The notes under the pieces were generated by a model. The model was not told the origin of the DNA and searched no databases. It saw nothing but the letters and a program-made list of their open reading frames with translations. Made by a program: the position numbers and the translations under genes. From positions 1-64,000 of the forward strand of contig JAFRRD010000052.1 of the NCBI GenBank assembly GCA_017428265.1: 64,000 bases of DNA. The letters are read 5' to 3'. This document shows positions 35,439 through 48,607 of this stretch, piece by piece. The stretch's first letter is position 1; each line of letters begins with the position of its first letter. The stretch comes from Lachnospiraceae bacterium (lineage in GTDB: Bacteria; Bacillota; Clostridia; Lachnospirales; Lachnospiraceae).

Positions 35439-35462
35439 CCCTCCCCCGGCGACGGGGGAGGG
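35439..35462 (+). other. Intercistronic stem-loop between gcdA and hgdC
   Basis: CCCTCCCCCG GCGA CGGGGGAGGG is a perfect 10-bp stem with a GNRA tetraloop, followed by TATCG and not by a T-run. It may stabilise or demarcate the upstream mRNA segment. Sequence resembles the hairpin at 4466. Confidence 0.6.
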
Positions 35463-35490
35463 TATCGAATGAAATGAGGCAGGAGATCTC

Positions 35491-36282
35491 ATGAGCATTT
35501 ACACCTTAGGCATTGACGTCGGCTCCACCGCGTCGAAATGCATCATCCTGAAAGACGGGACCGAGATCGTGGGCAAGTCCCTGATCGACGTCGGCGCCGG
35601 CACCAGCGGCCCCGCGCGTGCCATCGAAGCGGTCCTCGCGAACTGCAATATGACTGCGGCCGACATGGACTACACCCTGGCCACCGGCTACGGGCGGAAT
35701 TCACTCGACAACATCGCGGACTCGCAGATGAGCGAGCTGTCCTGCCATGCGAAGGGGGCGTCCTTCCTGTTTCCGGACGTCCGCACGGTCATCGATATCG
35801 GCGGGCAGGACGTCAAGGCGTTGCACATCGAGAACGGCGCGATGGTCAACTTCCAGATGAACGACAAATGTGCCGCCGGCACCGGCCGTTTCCTGGACGT
35901 CATGGCGAAGGTCCTTGAAGTCGAGGTCAACGATCTCGGCGATCTGGGTGCGCAGTCGACGAAGCGTATCGCCATCAGCTCGACCTGCACGGTCTTCGCG
36001 GAAAGCGAGGTCATCAGCCAGCTGTCCATGGGCACCGACAAGCGCGACATCATCAACGGCATCCATCACTCGGTCGCGAACCGCGTGGTGGGTCTGGTGA
36101 ACCGCATCGGCGTGCAGGACCGCGTGGTCATGACCGGCGGCGTCGCGCAGAACAAGGGCATCGTTTCCGCACTGGAAGAGGGCCTCGGGCATACGGTCTA
36201 TACCAGCCCGCTGACCCAGTACAACGGCGCGCTCGGCGCAGCCCTGTTCGCCTATCAGAAGGCGCTCAGGAAGAAAGCATAA
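35491..36282 (+). CDS. hgdC: 2-hydroxyglutaryl-CoA dehydratase activator (archerase)
   Basis: 263 residues. ASKHA-fold ATPase that uses ATP to inject a single high-energy electron into HgdAB. GIDVGSTASKCIIL is the phosphate-1 motif, IDIGGQDVKA the phosphate-2 region and MTGGVAQNKG the adenosine site. The two cluster cysteines are in NDKCAAGTGRFLDVMA and SSTCTVFAESE; the [4Fe-4S] cluster sits at the homodimer interface. AGGAG upstream. Position between gcdA and hgdA matches the known operon. Confidence 0.97.
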   Translation: MSIYTLGIDVGSTASKCIILKDGTEIVGKSLIDVGAGTSGPARAIEAVLANCNMTAADMDYTLATGYGRNSLDNIADSQMSELSCHAKGASFLFPDVRTVIDIGGQDVKALHIENGAMVNFQMNDKCAAGTGRFLDVMAKVLEVEVNDLGDLGAQSTKRIAISSTCTVFAESEVISQLSMGTDKRDIINGIHHSVANRVVGLVNRIGVQDRVVMTGGVAQNKGIVSALEEGLGHTVYTSPLTQYNGALGAALFAYQKALRKKA

Positions 36283-36318
36283 CCTGCACGGCAGGCATTT
36301 TTACAGATGAACAATATG

Positions 36319-36342
36319 GACAGCCCCGGCAAAGCGGCTGTC
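36319..36342 (+). other. Stem-loop in the hgdA leader
   Basis: GACAGCC ... GGCTGTC, 7-bp stem with a 10-base loop, just before the AGAGGAGG site. A smaller hairpin CCTGC ACG GCAGG followed by CATTTTT lies at 36283-36300 and may act as a weak terminator tuning expression of hgdAB relative to hgdC. Confidence 0.4.
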
Positions 36343-36364
36343 GATATGATAGAGGAGGTAATCT

Positions 36365-37804
36365 ATGGCTAAACAAGTCAGCCCCGGCGTCCTGGCGCTG
36401 CGCAAAGTCGTTGACGATGTGTACGCGGACGCCCGTGAGGCGAAAAAGCAAGGCAAGCTGGTTGGCTGGTCTTCATCCAAATTCCCCTGCGAACTGGCAG
36501 AGGCGTTTGACCTGAACATCATGTATCCCGAGAACCAGGCTGCCGGTATCGCCGCACAGCGTGACGGCGAGATCATGTGCCAGGCTGCGGAAGATCTCGG
36601 CTTTGACAATGATATCTGCGGCTACGCCCGCATCTCCCTGGCCTATGCGGCCGGCAAGCGCGCTGCCCGTAAGATCGACTGGAGCAAGGAAGACGGCTAC
36701 GTCATCAACCCTGCCACCGGCAAGCCTCTGAAGGATGAAAACGGCAACGTCGTTCTGGATGAGAACGGTAAGCCCAAGAAAGATCCCAAGACCCAGACCC
36801 CTTACATCGTTCTGGAAGACATCCATGAGATCGAAGCCCTTCCCGAAGGCCGCGAAAAAGAACGCCGTCTGGAATCCATCCAGCCCTACAAGCAGATGCG
36901 CATCCCTCAGCCCGACTTCGTGCTGTGCTGCAACAATATCTGCAACTGCATGACCAAGTGGTATGAGAACATCGCCCGTATGTGCAACATTCCGCTGATC
37001 ATGATCGACGTTCCCTACAACAATACCATGGATCCGAACCCGGAGAACGTGACCTATATCCGCGCTCAGTTCGACAATGCCATCCATCAGCTGGAAGAGC
37101 TGACCGGCAAGAAGTTCGATGAGAAGAAGTTCGAGCATGCCTGCGCGCAGGCGAACCGCACCGCCCAGAACTGGCTGAAGGTCTGCAATTTCCTGCAGTA
37201 CAAGCCCGCTCCGCTTAGCGGCTTCGATCTGTTCAACCACATGGCTGACGTCGTGACCGCCCGCGGCAAGAAGGAAGCCGCCGACGCGTTCGATCTCCTG
37301 GCTGAAGACCTGGAGAAGAACATCAAGGAAGGCACCTCCACCCTGCCGTTCCCGGAACAGTACCGCGTCATGTTCGAAGGCATCCCTTGCTGGCCGAAGC
37401 TGCCGAACCTGTTCAAGCCGCTTAAGGCGAACGGCATCAACGTGACCGCCGTTGTGTACGCGCCTGCTTTCGGTTTCGTCTACAACAACATGGACGAGAT
37501 GGTCAGCGCCTACTGCAAGGCCCCGAACTCCGTCTCCATCGAAAAGGGCGTGGAATGGCGTGAAGGCATCTGCCGCGAGAACAAGGTCGACGGCGTGCTG
37601 GTCCACTACAACCGTTCCTGCAAGCCGTGGTCCGGCTACATGGCCGAAATGCAGCGCCGCTTCACCGCTGACCTCGGTGTCCCCTGCGCCGGCTTCGACG
37701 GCGACCAGGCCGACCCGCGCAACTTCAACGAAGCGCAGTATGAGACCCGCGTACAGGGCCTTGTGGAAGCCATGCAGATCCGCAAGGAAAATCTGGAAGC
37801 ATAA
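36365..37804 (+). CDS. hgdA: 2-hydroxyglutaryl-CoA dehydratase, alpha subunit
   Basis: 479 residues, matching the known subunit (about 477). With HgdB it removes water from (R)-2-hydroxyglutaryl-CoA to give glutaconyl-CoA through ketyl radicals. FPCELAEAFDLNIMYPENQAAG, FVLCCNNICNCMTKWYENIAR, VHYNRSCKPWSGYMAEMQRR and CAGFDGDQADPRNFNEAQYETR supply cluster ligands and active-site residues. GAGGAGG 8 bases upstream. 12 bases before hgdB. Confidence 0.97.
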   Translation: MAKQVSPGVLALRKVVDDVYADAREAKKQGKLVGWSSSKFPCELAEAFDLNIMYPENQAAGIAAQRDGEIMCQAAEDLGFDNDICGYARISLAYAAGKRAARKIDWSKEDGYVINPATGKPLKDENGNVVLDENGKPKKDPKTQTPYIVLEDIHEIEALPEGREKERRLESIQPYKQMRIPQPDFVLCCNNICNCMTKWYENIARMCNIPLIMIDVPYNNTMDPNPENVTYIRAQFDNAIHQLEELTGKKFDEKKFEHACAQANRTAQNWLKVCNFLQYKPAPLSGFDLFNHMADVVTARGKKEAADAFDLLAEDLEKNIKEGTSTLPFPEQYRVMFEGIPCWPKLPNLFKPLKANGINVTAVVYAPAFGFVYNNMDEMVSAYCKAPNSVSIEKGVEWREGICRENKVDGVLVHYNRSCKPWSGYMAEMQRRFTADLGVPCAGFDGDQADPRNFNEAQYETRVQGLVEAMQIRKENLEA

Positions 37805-37816
37805 GGAGGCAGAATC

Positions 37817-38965
37817 ATGAGTATCGAAACCAGACTTAATGAATTTAAGGCCGCTGCTTATGCTCCCGGCAAACTTCTGAAACAGTACAAGGCTGAAGGC
37901 AAGAAGGTCATCGGCGTTCTGCCTTACTATGCTCCCGAGGAACTCGTCTATGCCGCCGGCATGGTCCCGATGGGCATCTGGGGCACCAACACCAAGAACA
38001 TTTCCAAAGCCAAGGAATACTGCGCGACCTTCTACTGCACCATCGCCCAGCTCGCGCTGGAAATGATGCTGGACGGCACGATGGATCAGCTGGACGGCGT
38101 GATCACACCCACCATCTGCGACACCCTGCGTCCCATGAGCCAGAACTTCCGCGTGGCCATGGCCAAGCTGGAGAAGATGCCCACTATCTTCCTGGCCCAT
38201 CCGCAGTACCGCCGCCCGCAGTTCGGTCTGGACTTCACCGTGGCTCAGTACACCAACGTCCGCCGCGAACTGGAGAAGATCGCCGGACACGAGATGACTG
38301 ACGAAGACATCCGCGCCGCCATCAAGGTGTACAACAAGTACCGCCAGGCCCGCCGCGAGTTCGTGAAACTGGCCGGTGAGCATCCGGAAGCCATTTCCGC
38401 CGTGAACCGCAGCGCCGTCCTCAAGGCCGGCTACTTCATGGAGAAGCCCGAATACATCGAGAAGCTGAACGCCCTCAACGAAGAACTGAAGGCGCTTCCG
38501 GCCTCCGAATGGAAGGGTGTGAAGATCGTCACCAGCGGCATCATCTGCGACAACCCGGTCCTGCTGAAGATCTTCGACGACAACAAGATCGCGATCGCGA
38601 CCGACGACGTGGCGCATGAGAGCCGTACCATCCGCGTGGACGCTGCCGAAGACGGCGATCCGATGATGGCCCTGGCGAAGCAGTTCGCGGACGAAGACTA
38701 CGACGTCCTGCTGTACGATGAAGAGTCCAGCAAGAACCGCCGCGGCGAATTCGTAGCGAACCTCGTGAAGGAAAGCGGCGCGAAGGGGCTCGTCCTCTTC
38801 ATGCAGCAGTTCTGCGACCCTGAGGAAATGGAATATCCTTACCTGAAGAAGGCTCTGGATGATGCGGGTATCCCGCACATCAAACTGGGTATCGACCAGC
38901 AGATGCGCGACTTCGGTCAGGCTTCCACCGCCATCCAGGCGTTTGCCGACGTGCTGAGCGTCTGA
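37817..38965 (+). CDS. hgdB: 2-hydroxyglutaryl-CoA dehydratase, beta subunit
   Basis: 382 residues, near the known 379. Second subunit of the dehydratase, binding its own Fe-S cluster and flavin. PEELVYAAGMVPMGIWGTN, EYCATFYCTIAQLALEMM, VITPTICDTLRPMSQNF and the C-terminal VLFMQQFCDPEEMEYPYLKK and GIDQQMRDFGQASTAIQAF are family features. AAGGAGG upstream. Last gene of the operon, followed by a strong terminator. Confidence 0.97.
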   Translation: MSIETRLNEFKAAAYAPGKLLKQYKAEGKKVIGVLPYYAPEELVYAAGMVPMGIWGTNTKNISKAKEYCATFYCTIAQLALEMMLDGTMDQLDGVITPTICDTLRPMSQNFRVAMAKLEKMPTIFLAHPQYRRPQFGLDFTVAQYTNVRRELEKIAGHEMTDEDIRAAIKVYNKYRQARREFVKLAGEHPEAISAVNRSAVLKAGYFMEKPEYIEKLNALNEELKALPASEWKGVKIVTSGIICDNPVLLKIFDDNKIAIATDDVAHESRTIRVDAAEDGDPMMALAKQFADEDYDVLLYDEESSKNRRGEFVANLVKESGAKGLVLFMQQFCDPEEMEYPYLKKALDDAGIPHIKLGIDQQMRDFGQASTAIQAFADVLSV

Positions 38966-38980
38966 GCAGAAGCCAAATAG

Positions 38981-39011
38981 AAAACGGGGCGGTTCCAAAC
39001 CGCCCCGTTTT
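38981..39011 (+). terminator. Terminator of the gct-gcd-hgd operon
   Basis: 14-bp perfect stem AAAACGGGGCGGTT / AACCGCCCCGTTTT with a 3-base loop. Confidence 0.9.
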
Positions 39012-39033
39012 CCGTATCAGAAAGGTGTGAAAC

Positions 39034-39270
39034 ATGAATCTTGATTTCGGTGCCATGCTGAGGCTTCGCGGCGCATGGCAGAGATTTAACGAGAACCATC
39101 CGAGAGCCGTCGCTTTCGGCAACGAAGTCTATGACAAAGGCTTTGAAGTCGGGCAGGAGATCGCGGTCGCGGTCCGCTATCCGGACGGGACCGAGTTCAA
39201 GACCGGCATCCGCGTGCAGGAAGCCGACCTGGAACTGCTTGAGATCGTCAAGAGCCTGGCCCAGAGGTAA
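39034..39270 (+). CDS. Small hypothetical protein (78 residues)
   Basis: Begins MNLDFGAMLRLRGAWQRF and ends in an acidic and basic helix. The middle (GQEIAVAVRYPDGTEFKTGIRV) looks like two beta strands. AGAAAGGTG lies 8 bases before the ATG, just after the hgd operon terminator, so it may be expressed by read-through or its own weak promoter. Family not recognised; small size and location next to the hgd operon leave its reality moderately supported. Confidence 0.6.
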   Translation: MNLDFGAMLRLRGAWQRFNENHPRAVAFGNEVYDKGFEVGQEIAVAVRYPDGTEFKTGIRVQEADLELLEIVKSLAQR

Positions 39271-39274
39271 AGTG

Positions 39275-39313
39275 AAGATCCTTCGCCGCTCTGACGCGCG
39301 GCTCAGGATGACA
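39275..39313 (-). repeat. Dispersed repeat, copy 5
   Basis: Minus-strand TGTCATCCTGAGCCGCGCG ... GCGGCGAAGGATCTT. Part of a pair flanking ACTGTGTTC with copy 6. Confidence 0.7.
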
Positions 39314-39322
39314 ACTGTGTTC

Positions 39323-39367
39323 TGTCATTCTGAGCAAAGCACTCGCAGGGTGCAGGCGAAGGATCTT
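39323..39367 (+). repeat. Dispersed repeat, copy 6
   Basis: TGTCATTCTGAGCAAAGCAC ... GGCGAAGGATCTT. Back to back with copy 5; together they fill the gap between the small gene and the 3' end of cca. Confidence 0.7.
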
Positions 39368-39387
39368 CTTTTTGTCTGAGGTCCGCT

Positions 39388-40707
39388 TCAGCCGAGGTAT
39401 TTCCCCAGCAGGTATTCCTTATTATTATGGGACGGGTCGGCGAGGACGTCGTCGAGCATGCGGTCAAGAATCTCGCCCATGCGCGGTCCCGGCGGCATGC
39501 CGGCGGCAATGAGATCGCTCCCTTTAACGGCCAGGTCCTTTAAGGTGATGGCGTCGCCCGCGGCTTTGATGTCCTCGTGCAGGCTGCAGATGCGCTTGTA
39601 AAGGGGCATGAAGTCTCCGAGGGTGTAGCCGCTCTTGGACAGGTTGTCGGCCAGCACGAGCTTTAAATAGGAAGGGAAAAGTTCCTCTCCGACGCGGTTC
39701 ATCTCGCGGCGGACATTCTCGCGGGTCGCGGGATAGTGGTCGTCGTGGTGCAGGATGAGCTTCACGACGTCGGTGATGGTCTTATTGTCGAAGCGGAACT
39801 CCCGCAGGAATTCCCCGGCGATCTTCGCGCCTTTCGGGGCATGGCCGTAGAAATGGTCGCGGCCGCCGCCGTCCGTGGTGCGGCAGGCAGGCTTCCCGCA
39901 GTCGTGCAGGAGGGCGGCCAGGCGCAGCACCGGTTCGGGCGGCACGTTTTCAATCACCTTCATCGTGTGGACGCCCACGGAATACAGATGGAAAGCCGAA
40001 CTCTGCGGGGTGGCCAGCATGGTGTCCCAGAGCGGGAAGATCTCCCTCGTGATGCCGCACTCGGCCATGTCCATGAGACGTCCCGGGTTCGGGCTCACGA
40101 GCAGTTTCATCAGTTCCACGCGGATCCGCTCTTTGCTGATCAGCTGCAGGCGCGGCGTGAATTCGCGGATCGCCGCCCGGGTCCTGTCCTCCAGATGAAA
40201 GCCCAGTTGGGCGGAAAAACGCAGCGCCCGCATGATGCGCAGGGCGTCTTCGTCAAAGCGTTCGCGCGGATCGCCGACACAGCGGATGATGCGGTTCTTC
40301 AGGTCTTCCTGCCCGCCGAAGAGGTCGACCAGACCCGCGTCGGGGTGATAGGCCATGGCATTGATCGTGAAGTCGCGGCGCTTTAAGTCTTCGGCGAGCG
40401 AGGTCGTGAAGACCACGCCGTCCGGGTGACGGTGGTCGCTGTAATCGCCGTCCTGCCGGTAGGTCGTGACCTCGTAGCCTTCCTTGCCGAGCATCACGGT
40501 CACGGTCCCGTGCTGGATCCCGGTGTCCACGGTGCGGCGGAAGAGCGCCTTCACTTCTTCAGGCCTGGCATTCGTCGTGATGTCCCAGTCTCCCGGCACG
40601 CGTCCCAGAATGGCGTCACGGACGCACCCACCCACGGCCCAGGCTTCAAAGCCCGCGCCGGACAGGACGTTCAGGATCCGGGATACGTTTTCAGGCAAAA
40701 GGATCAT
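39388..40707 (-). CDS. cca: CCA tRNA nucleotidyltransferase
   Basis: 439 residues. Adds or repairs the 3' CCA of tRNAs. Class II nucleotidyltransferase: GFEAWAVGGCVRDAILGRVPGDWDITT (with GG and DxD), RRDFTINAMAY and FDEDALRIMRALRFSAQLGF near 155-175. A C-terminal HD domain is suggested by LAALLHDCGKPACR and LILHHDDHYP, as in many clostridial CCA enzymes. Convergent with the hgd operon and divergent from rpoB. Confidence 0.93.
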   Translation of the reverse strand: MILLPENVSRILNVLSGAGFEAWAVGGCVRDAILGRVPGDWDITTNARPEEVKALFRRTVDTGIQHGTVTVMLGKEGYEVTTYRQDGDYSDHRHPDGVVFTTSLAEDLKRRDFTINAMAYHPDAGLVDLFGGQEDLKNRIIRCVGDPRERFDEDALRIMRALRFSAQLGFHLEDRTRAAIREFTPRLQLISKERIRVELMKLLVSPNPGRLMDMAECGITREIFPLWDTMLATPQSSAFHLYSVGVHTMKVIENVPPEPVLRLAALLHDCGKPACRTTDGGGRDHFYGHAPKGAKIAGEFLREFRFDNKTITDVVKLILHHDDHYPATRENVRREMNRVGEELFPSYLKLVLADNLSKSGYTLGDFMPLYKRICSLHEDIKAAGDAITLKDLAVKGSDLIAAGMPPGPRMGEILDRMLDDVLADPSHNNKEYLLGKYLG

Positions 40708-40739
40708 TTCATCAGCCGCCTATTATTCTTTCCGCAAGC

Positions 40740-40745
40740 AGTATA
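40740..40745 (-). promoter_or_regulatory. Extended -10 element for cca
   Basis: Minus-strand TGCTATACT contains TATACT with the extended TG dinucleotide; no clear -35 box. Confidence 0.4.
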
Positions 40746-40791
40746 GCACAGATTTCCCCAAAAATCTTTCAAAAATTGTGCAAAATTCCGC

Positions 40792-40820
40792 TTGACACCC
40801 TGAAACCGTTTTGATAGACT
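40792..40820 (+). promoter_or_regulatory. Promoter of rpoBC
   Basis: Perfect TTGACA (40792-40797), 17-base spacer, TAGACT (40815-40820). Transcription should begin about 40827, giving a leader of about 75 bases. Confidence 0.75.
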
Positions 40821-40825
40821 GAAGA

Positions 40826-40900
40826 ATGCACTATTGTGGGGCAGTGTGCATACTGCGCTCATTTTTAGGGCATTACATATCTTTCAGAGGTAATGTGTCT
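40826..40900 (+). promoter_or_regulatory. Structured leader of rpoB
   Basis: Two dyads: ATGCAC/GTGCAT (40826-40831/40846-40851) and CATTAC/GTAATG (40871-40876/40890-40895). The second encloses the AGAGG ribosome site (40886-40890), so it could modulate rpoB translation. Confidence 0.45.
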
Positions 40901-43900
40901 ATGGAGAAAAACACAATGCGCCCGGTCAAATCCGGTAAAAACATGCGCATGAGCTACTCGAGACAGAAGGAAGTCCTGGAGATCCCGAACCTCATCGAGA
41001 TCCAGAAGAAATCCTACTACTGGTTTCTGGATGAAGGCCTGAAAGAGGCGTTCGAGGATATCTCCCCCATCTCGGACTTCAGCGGCAACCTCAGTCTGGA
41101 ATTTACCGATTTCAAGCTGTGTGAAGACGAAACCAAATACACAATTGAAGAGTGCAAGGAACGGGACGCCACCTACGCGGCCCCGCTTAAAGTCAAGGTA
41201 AATCTCATCAATAAAGAGACGGGGACCATCCGGGAACACGTCATTTTCATGGGCGACATGCCCCTGATGACCGAGACCGGTTCCTTCGTCATCAACGGTG
41301 CCGAGCGTGTCATCGTCAGCCAGCTGGTCCGTTCTCCGGGCATTTACTTCAGCGAAGACCATGACAAGAACGGCAAATCCCTCTACTCCAGCCAGGTGAT
41401 CCCGAACCGCGGCGCATGGCTTGAATATGAGATGGACTCGAACGACGTGTTCTGGGTCCGTGTTGACCGTACCCGGAAAGTCCCGGTGACGGTGCTGATC
41501 CGCGCCCTCGGCGTGGGTACCAACGCGGAGATCGAGGACATGTTCGGCCAGAGCGAGCTGATCAAAGCCAGCTTTACGAAGGATACCGCGACCAACGTGG
41601 ACGAGGGCCTGCTGGATCTGTACAAGAAGATCCGTCCGGGCGAACCGCTTTACGTGGACAACGCGCGCAGCCTTTTTGACGGCATGCTGTTCGACCCCCG
41701 CCGCTACGACCTGGCGCACGTGGGCCGCTATAAGTATAATAAGAAGCTTCAGCTGAAGCGCCGTGCTTCCGGCAAGCTCCTGGCCGAGGACGCCATGTCC
41801 ATGGATACCGGCGAGATCATCGCCGAAGCGGGCACCGTGCTGACGCCGGAACTCTGCGACGAGATCCAGAACGCCGGCATCGCCTATGTCGTGCTGGACA
41901 TCGACGGCGAGCTCGTGAAGGTCCTGACCAACCGCACCGTTGACATGTCGAAGTATGTCACCTACGACCCGAAGGAATACGGCGTGCGTGAACTGGTCTA
42001 CTATCCGGCCCTCATGGCCTTCCTGGAAGCCTATCCGGACGAGGAAGAGCAGAAGCAGATGCTGCACCGCGCCATCCGCGACCTCATTCCGAAGCACATC
42101 ACCAAGGAAGATATCTTTGCCTCCATCAGCTACGGCCTGACCCTGTGCAAGGGTCTCGGCAATACCGATGACATCGACCACCTGGGCAACCGCCGCATCC
42201 GTGCGGTGGGCGAGCTGCTGCAGAACCAGTACCGCATCGGCCTGTCCCGCCTGGAACGCGTCGTGCGCGAGCGCATGACCACCCAGGACCAGGAGGACAT
42301 CACCCCGCAGTCCCTGATCAACATCAAGCCGGTCACTGCGGCGGTGAAGGAGTTCTTCGGAAGCTCCCAGCTGTCCCAGTTCATGGATCAGAACAACCCG
42401 CTGTCCGAACTGACCCACAAGCGCCGTCTGTCGGCTCTGGGCCCGGGCGGCCTGTCCCGCGACCGTGCCGGTTTCGAGGTCCGCGACGTTCACTACAGCC
42501 ATTACGGCCGCATGTGTCCCATCGAGACTCCCGAAGGTCCGAACATCGGCCTGATCAACTCCCTGGCTTCCTACGCCCGCATCAATGAGTACGGCTTCAT
42601 CGAGGCGCCTTACCGCATCGTCGACAAGAGCGATCCCGAGAACCCGCGCGTCACGGACGACGTGGTCTATCTCGCCGCCGACGAAGAGGACAACTACTGC
42701 GTCGCGCAGGCAAATACCCCTCTGGACGAGGAAGGGCATTTTGCCACGCAGAACGTCACCGGCCGCTTCAAGGATGTGACGAGCCAGTTTGACAAGGACA
42801 GCATCGACCTCATGGACGTGTCCCCGAAGATGGTCTTCTCCGTGGCGACTTCCATGATCCCGTTCCTGCAGAACGACGACGCGAACCGTGCCCTGATGGG
42901 CTCCAACATGCAGCGCCAGGCCGTCCCGCTGATGACGACGGAATCCGCCTACATCGGCACCGGCATGGAAAATAAGGCTGCGGTCGACTCCGGCGTCTGC
43001 GTCGTGGCAAAACACGACGGCACCGCCATTTACGTCGACGCGACCAAGGTCGTGCTCCGTCTGGACGACGGCACGGTCGAGGAGTACAAGCTCAGCAAGT
43101 TCAAACGGACCAACCAGAGCAACTGCTACAACCAGACCCCGATCGTCAACAAAGGCGACCGCGTGAAGGCGGGCGACGTCATTGCCGACGGCCCCTGCAC
43201 CAGCGGCGGCGAGATCGGCCTGGGCAAGAACCCTCTGATCGGCTTCATGACCTGGGAAGGCTACAACTACGAGGACGCCGTGCTCCTTTCCGAGCGGCTC
43301 CTGAAGGATGACGTCTTCACCTCGATCCACATCGAGGAATACGAGACCGAAGCCCGCGACACCAAGCTGGGACCGGAAGAGATCACCAGAGACGTGCCCG
43401 GCGTCGGCGACGATTCCCTGAAGGATCTGGACGAGCGCGGCATCATCCGCATCGGCGCCGAAGTCCGCACCGGCGACATCCTGGTCGGCAAGGTCACCCC
43501 GAAGGGCGAGACCGAACTGACCGCCGAGGAACGCCTGCTGCGCGCCATCTTCGGTGAAAAGGCCCGCGAGGTCCGCGACACTTCCCTGAAGCTGCCGCAC
43601 GGCGCCTACGGCGTCGTCCTGGACGCGAAGGTCTTCACCCGCGAGAACGGCGATGAGCTGCCTCCGGGCGTGAACATGAGCGTGCGCATCTACATCGCGC
43701 AGAAGAGAAAGATCTCCGTCGGCGACAAGATGTCCGGCCGTCACGGCAACAAGGGCGTCGTGTCCCGCATCCTGCCGGTGGAAGATATGCCGTTCCTGCC
43801 GAACGGCAGACCGCTCGACATCGTGCTGAACCCTCTGGGCGTGCCCAGCCGTATGAATATCGGCCAGGTGCTGGAGACCCACTTCTCGCTGGCCTCCGCC

Positions 43901-44767
43901 ATCCTGGGCTACAAGATCTCCACGCCGGTCTTCGACGGCGCGGGAGAAGGCGACATTTCCGAAGCACTCGAGATGGCGAACGATTACGTCAACACCGAGT
44001 GGGAGGAATTTGAAGCGAAATACCGCGACAAGGTAGCGCCCGAGGTCATGGAATATCTGGGCAGCCACCTGGAGCACCGCGAACTGTGGAAGGGCGTGCC
44101 GATCACGCCCGACGGCAAGGTCCAGCTCCGCGACGGCCGCACCGGCGAGCCGTTTGACGGCAAGGTCACCATCGGCCACATGCACTACCTGAAGCTCCAC
44201 CACCTGGTGGATGACAAGATCCATGCCCGTTCGACCGGCCCTTACTCGCTGGTCACGCAGCAGCCTCTGGGCGGCAAGGCCCAGTTCGGCGGACAGCGTT
44301 TCGGCGAAATGGAAGTCTGGGCACTGGAAGCCTACGGCGCGGCCTACACCCTGCAGGAGATCCTGACGGTGAAGTCCGACGACGTGGTTGGCCGTGTCAA
44401 GACCTACGAAGCCATCATCAAGGGCACCAACATCCCGATGCCCGGCGTGCCGGAATCGTTCAAGGTGCTGCTGAAGGAACTGCAGTCCCTCGGCCTGGAC
44501 ATGATCCTGCTGAAGGACGAAGGCATCGGCGAAGACGGGACCGAACAGTACAGCGAAGTGGAAGTCAAGGAGAACGTGGAATACACCGAACGCGACTTCC
44601 GGGCTGTGATCGAAGGCAACCGTGACTTCGGTGCGAACCGCCGCAACGACTACTCGTCCTACGGCTACACCACCCAGGAATTCCAGGGCGGCGAGCTCGT
44701 GGACGTGGAGGCGGAGAACACGGAAGGCCTGCTGACCGACTATGACGACACCGAACAGGTGGACTAA
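40901..44767 (+). CDS. rpoB: DNA-directed RNA polymerase, beta subunit
   Basis: 1288 residues. Catalytic-core subunit that with beta' forms the active centre and the rifampicin pocket. Hallmarks: [77 protein letters not shown] and [24 protein letters not shown] at 40901 is 10 bases after AGAGG; the in-frame ATG at 40826 coincides with the predicted transcript start and is rejected. The usual upstream ribosomal genes rplJ-rplL are absent here. Followed by rpoC after 18 bases. Confidence 0.98.
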   Translation: MEKNTMRPVKSGKNMRMSYSRQKEVLEIPNLIEIQKKSYYWFLDEGLKEAFEDISPISDFSGNLSLEFTDFKLCEDETKYTIEECKERDATYAAPLKVKVNLINKETGTIREHVIFMGDMPLMTETGSFVINGAERVIVSQLVRSPGIYFSEDHDKNGKSLYSSQVIPNRGAWLEYEMDSNDVFWVRVDRTRKVPVTVLIRALGVGTNAEIEDMFGQSELIKASFTKDTATNVDEGLLDLYKKIRPGEPLYVDNARSLFDGMLFDPRRYDLAHVGRYKYNKKLQLKRRASGKLLAEDAMSMDTGEIIAEAGTVLTPELCDEIQNAGIAYVVLDIDGELVKVLTNRTVDMSKYVTYDPKEYGVRELVYYPALMAFLEAYPDEEEQKQMLHRAIRDLIPKHITKEDIFASISYGLTLCKGLGNTDDIDHLGNRRIRAVGELLQNQYRIGLSRLERVVRERMTTQDQEDITPQSLINIKPVTAAVKEFFGSSQLSQFMDQNNPLSELTHKRRLSALGPGGLSRDRAGFEVRDVHYSHYGRMCPIETPEGPNIGLINSLASYARINEYGFIEAPYRIVDKSDPENPRVTDDVVYLAADEEDNYCVAQANTPLDEEGHFATQNVTGRFKDVTSQFDKDSIDLMDVSPKMVFSVATSMIPFLQNDDANRALMGSNMQRQAVPLMTTESAYIGTGMENKAAVDSGVCVVAKHDGTAIYVDATKVVLRLDDGTVEEYKLSKFKRTNQSNCYNQTPIVNKGDRVKAGDVIADGPCTSGGEIGLGKNPLIGFMTWEGYNYEDAVLLSERLLKDDVFTSIHIEEYETEARDTKLGPEEITRDVPGVGDDSLKDLDERGIIRIGAEVRTGDILVGKVTPKGETELTAEERLLRAIFGEKAREVRDTSLKLPHGAYGVVLDAKVFTRENGDELPPGVNMSVRIYIAQKRKISVGDKMSGRHGNKGVVSRILPVEDMPFLPNGRPLDIVLNPLGVPSRMNIGQVLETHFSLASAILGYKISTPVFDGAGEGDISEALEMANDYVNTEWEEFEAKYRDKVAPEVMEYLGSHLEHRELWKGVPITPDGKVQLRDGRTGEPFDGKVTIGHMHYLKLHHLVDDKIHARSTGPYSLVTQQPLGGKAQFGGQRFGEMEVWALEAYGAAYTLQEILTVKSDDVVGRVKTYEAIIKGTNIPMPGVPESFKVLLKELQSLGLDMILLKDEGIGEDGTEQYSEVEVKENVEYTERDFRAVIEGNRDFGANRRNDYSSYGYTTQEFQGGELVDVEAENTEGLLTDYDDTEQVD

Positions 44768-44785
44768 GGAAGGAGAGTAAAGAAC

Positions 44786-48478
<3,693 letters not shown>

Positions 48479-48513
48479 AGCGCGAAAAGGCTGACAAGGC
48501 CCGGAACGCAAAG

Positions 48514-48546
48514 AAAACGGAAGCGGGATGACCGCTTCCGTTTTTT
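48514..48546 (+). terminator. Terminator of rpoBC
   Basis: AAAACGGAAGCGG / CCGCTTCCGTTTT stem, loop GATGA, then TT. Confidence 0.9.
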
Positions 48547-48607
48547 ATGCCTTCTTTCCCGGCGGGAGGAGGTGAGCCATCCTGTCCTGACCGGCGGGGA
48601 CGCTTGC

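Noticed and set aside
36473..38998. Antisense open frame of 841 codons across hgdA and hgdB
   Set aside because: Shadow of two well-conserved genes; its composition is rich in His, Val, Leu and Asp without domain features.
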